Below are positions 13,514-15,738 of a DNA stretch of 15,738 nt, piece by piece; positions within the stretch are counted from its first letter, which is position 1, and every line of letters begins with the position of its first letter. The notes below the pieces were generated by a model, which was not told the DNA's origin, did no database searches, and saw only the letters and a list, made by a program, of their open reading frames with translations. A program made the translations under genes and the position numbers. Origin of the DNA: CAYFJO01 sp964343305 (lineage in GTDB: Bacteria > Planctomycetota > Planctomycetia > Pirellulales > Pirellulaceae); assembly GCA_964343305.1 (NCBI GenBank), contig CAYFJO010000248.1, forward strand, positions 1 through 15,738, in the 5' to 3' direction.

Positions 13514-15658
13514 ATGTCACCGTCGTTGAATCTTTCTATGCTCGAACCGGATATTGCGCTGCTGACGTTCGATACGCCAGATAAACGGGCCAACATCCTC
13601 TCCACGAATGTGTTGGAAGAGCTGGCGACGCACCTCGACGACCTGGAGAAACGGGACGATCTGGAGGGTTTGATTTTTGCTTCCGGCAAACCGGGGATGT
13701 TTATTGCCGGAGCGAATCTTGAGGAATTTGTCCAGTCGTTGGACGCGCCGAAAGAAGACGTCGTGGCGATCTGTCGCCGCGGGCAAACATTGTTTGCTCG
13801 GTTTACCAAGTGCCCGTTTGTGACGGTCGCCGCGATCGATGGGATTTGCGTTGGCGGAGGTGCGGAGTTGGCGATTTGGTGCGACCGCCGCGTGCTGTCC
13901 GATGGCGCGAAGACCGAGTATGGATTTCCCGAAGTTAAACTTGGATTGTTTCCCGGATGGGGCGGCACGATCCGGGCACCGCGCATCGTGGGACTTTCCA
14001 ACGCCGTCGAATTGATTACCGGCGGCGATTCGATGGATCCTCAAACGGCGCAAGTCATGGGAATGGCATCGGACGTCGTGCCAGCGGACAGATTGCTCCA
14101 AGCCGCGACGAACGTGATTCGCAACGAGCAGTCCACCGGCGAGTATCTGGCCGATCGCCGGCGATGGTCCGCCGCGATGGAGGTCAATGAAACGGAACTT
14201 GGCTTTCTCGGCATCACCGCTTCGGCCTTGATTCAGCAACAGACCAAGGGACAGTATCCAGCGCCGGTCGCAGCGCTGGAGTTGATGATGGAGTCGGCCT
14301 TTGTCGATGCCGAGGCCGCCTGTCAAATGGAAGCCGAAGGCATGGCAGGCTTGTTCGGGTCGCCCGTCAACGCCGCGTTGCTGAACATCTTTTTCCTACA
14401 GGATCGCATCAAGAAGGATCGTGGTGTCGCAGCGGAAAATATCACGTCACGCGACATTACTCACGTCGGCGTGATTGGCGCGGGAATCATGGGCGCGGGG
14501 ATCGCCGCGGCCAACATCAAACGTGGCGTTCCCGTGGTTCTTTCCGATATGTCGGACGAAGCGCTGCAGAAAGGTGCAACCGGCGTTTTAGAAGAAGTCG
14601 CCTACAACCGAAAGACGAAATCGGCGGATGCCGCCAAAGCGGTCGAATTGGGACCGCTGCTGAATACCGCATCGGGAGACGCGGCTGATGCGGAACTAGC
14701 GGCCTGCGATTTGGTCGTCGAAGCGGTTGTGGAAAACGCGGATGTCAAAGAGAAGATCTACGCCAATCTCGAACCGCAATTGAGGGACGACGCCATCCTC
14801 GCGTCCAACACGTCGACAATTCCGATCACCGGACTGGCCGAAGATCTGAAACGTCCTGAACAATTCTGCGGCATTCATTTTTTCAATCCCGTCCGCCGCA
14901 TGAAACTGGTGGAGGTGATTCGCGGCGAGAAGACAAATGACGAGACGGTCGCCACGGCGGTGACTTACGCCAAACGAATTGGCAAAATGCCGATCGTGGT
15001 GAACGACGGACCAGGGTTTCTCGTCAACCGGCTGTTGTTTCCCTACATGAACGAGTCGGTCGAGTTGTTGTGCGACGGAGCTCCGATCAAGGACATCGAG
15101 CGGGCCGCCAAGAAGTTTGGCATGCCGATGGGCCCGATCGAGCTGTTCGACATGGTGGGGCTCGACACATCGGTGTACGCCGGACGCACAATGGTCGAGG
15201 CGTTTCCGGATCGATTCATCGCATCGCCCGTTCTGCCGTCGCTGTTGAAAGGCGGCCGGTTGGGTAAGAAAAGCGGTGCGGGTTTCTATTCCTACAATAA
15301 CCGCAAGCAACGACCAGAACCGGACCCAGAGCTTCCCAAGCTGCTGGAGATTTACATGCGTGAGCCGCAGGAGTTTTCGCCAGACGACCTGACATCGCGG
15401 CTCTTCTTGCCGATGTTGTTGGAGGCAACCCGGGCGTTGGAAGACAGAATCGTCCGCGACGTCCGCGACGTCGACTTCGGTCTCATTTTCGGCCTCGGTT
15501 TCCCACCGTTCAAAGGCGGCCTGCTACATTGGGCCGACACGCTGGGAGCGGCAACCATCTTGGAAATGCTCAAGCCCCTAGAAGAACTTGGCGAGCGGAT
15601 GAAGCCTACCGAGTTGCTGCTGGACATGGCCAAACAAAACCGCAGATTCTACCAATGA
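13514..15658 (+). CDS. fadJ: Multifunctional beta-oxidation enzyme, FadJ/FadB alpha-subunit type
   Basis: A 714-residue fusion of enoyl-CoA hydratase and 3-hydroxyacyl-CoA dehydrogenase, the same length as E. coli FadJ. It hydrates trans-2-enoyl-CoA and oxidises the L-3-hydroxyacyl-CoA with NAD+ in the cytoplasm, normally with a separate thiolase. The hydratase domain is about 1-190, with both catalytic Glu residues: E118 in VGGGAEL and E140 in GFPEVKLG. The NAD-binding motif VIGAGIMGAGIAAANI starts near 320. The dehydrogenase His is H455 in CGIHFFNPVRRMKLVEVIRG, followed by DGPGFLVNRLLFPY. The C-terminal domains carry MPMGPIELFDMVGLD, KKSGAGFYSY and DVDFGLIFGLGFPPFKGG. FadJ versus FadB cannot be settled by eye, so the symbol is provisional. 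No thiolase gene is adjacent inside the window. It ends 28 bases before the 3' end of a convergent tRNA gene. Confidence 0.92.
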   Translation: MSPSLNLSMLEPDIALLTFDTPDKRANILSTNVLEELATHLDDLEKRDDLEGLIFASGKPGMFIAGANLEEFVQSLDAPKEDVVAICRRGQTLFARFTKCPFVTVAAIDGICVGGGAELAIWCDRRVLSDGAKTEYGFPEVKLGLFPGWGGTIRAPRIVGLSNAVELITGGDSMDPQTAQVMGMASDVVPADRLLQAATNVIRNEQSTGEYLADRRRWSAAMEVNETELGFLGITASALIQQQTKGQYPAPVAALELMMESAFVDAEAACQMEAEGMAGLFGSPVNAALLNIFFLQDRIKKDRGVAAENITSRDITHVGVIGAGIMGAGIAAANIKRGVPVVLSDMSDEALQKGATGVLEEVAYNRKTKSADAAKAVELGPLLNTASGDAADAELAACDLVVEAVVENADVKEKIYANLEPQLRDDAILASNTSTIPITGLAEDLKRPEQFCGIHFFNPVRRMKLVEVIRGEKTNDETVATAVTYAKRIGKMPIVVNDGPGFLVNRLLFPYMNESVELLCDGAPIKDIERAAKKFGMPMGPIELFDMVGLDTSVYAGRTMVEAFPDRFIASPVLPSLLKGGRLGKKSGAGFYSYNNRKQRPEPDPELPKLLEIYMREPQEFSPDDLTSRLFLPMLLEATRALEDRIVRDVRDVDFGLIFGLGFPPFKGGLLHWADTLGAATILEMLKPLEELGERMKPTELLLDMAKQNRRFYQ

Positions 15659-15686
15659 CTAATCGAAGTCCTTGTTCAGAAAAGAG

Positions 15687-15738
15687 TGCGGGAGGGGAGA
15701 CTCGAACTCCTACGTCCTATGGACACTAGATCCTAAAT
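15687..15738 (-). tRNA. tRNA-Leu(UAG), 5' half outside window
   Basis: Reading the minus strand from the window edge: anticodon loop TTTAGGA with anticodon TAG, 3' anticodon stem TCTAG, a long class II variable arm (GTCC/GGAC with ATA loop), T-arm with loop TTCGAGT, 3' acceptor strand CTCCCGC and discriminator A at 15687. The acceptor end, discriminator and long arm are typical of tRNA-Leu. CCA is not encoded; the next bases are CTC. The outermost T-stem pair appears as an A-C mismatch. The D-arm and 5' acceptor strand lie beyond the window. Confidence 0.88.

Noticed and set aside
1..15738. Defence island, prophage, insertion sequence or CRISPR array
   Set aside because: No transposase, integrase, nuclease-helicase set, phage structural gene or regularly spaced repeat was seen on either strand.

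Overview
The window looks like an ordinary chromosomal stretch of a planctomycete, probably from the Pirellulales or a relative. This is inferred from gene content and style, not from a marker gene: many exported proteins without recognisable names, an M28 peptidase fused to PDZ, a CE15 esterase, a DUF4430 protein, a lone pilT, moderately high GC, wide gene spacing, and a tRNA gene without encoded CCA. I see no insertion sequence, integrase, prophage, CRISPR array or defence cassette.

Layout. (1) Bases 3-4153, plus strand, a likely operon: the 3' part of a SRAP (YedK/HMCES-type) gene, overlapped by the GTG start of a 607-residue unrecognised membrane-anchored extracytoplasmic protein, then 30 bases on an exported M28 metallopeptidase with a C-terminal PDZ domain. 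(2) Bases 4175-5266, minus: a PilT-type twitching ATPase, convergent with the operon (21-base gap holding a small hairpin). (3) Bases 5465-6736, plus: a secreted CE15 glucuronoyl esterase-like enzyme, divergent from pilT. (4) Bases 6861-9638, plus: full-length uvrA, preceded by two intergenic hairpins. (5) Bases 9724-10653, minus: a histone-deacetylase-family amidohydrolase, convergent with uvrA (nested inverted repeat between) and divergent from the next gene through a compact back-to-back promoter region with a dyad and a tandem repeat. (6) Bases 10987-12591, plus: an exported helical, perhaps HEAT-like protein of unknown function with a Pro/Ala-rich tail, followed by 259 bases rich in hairpins. 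(7) Bases 12851-13279, minus: a small exported DUF4430 protein. (8) Bases 13514-15658, plus: a FadJ/FadB-type multifunctional beta-oxidation enzyme with a 19-base dyad upstream. (9) Bases 15687 to the window end, minus: the 3' part of tRNA-Leu(UAG).

How they fit together. The genes form independent units more than one pathway. SRAP and UvrA are both DNA-damage functions but are separate and show no LexA box I can recognise. Exported hydrolases (M28, CE15) fit a heterotrophic polymer degrader, and FadJ fits fatty-acid catabolism. No convincing new multi-gene system is visible. The points most worth a second look are the unknown 607-residue protein coupled to SRAP, the deacetylase/exported-protein divergent promoter, the dyad upstream of fadJ, the hairpin cluster at 12600-12766, and the relocated acid residue of the CE15 enzyme.
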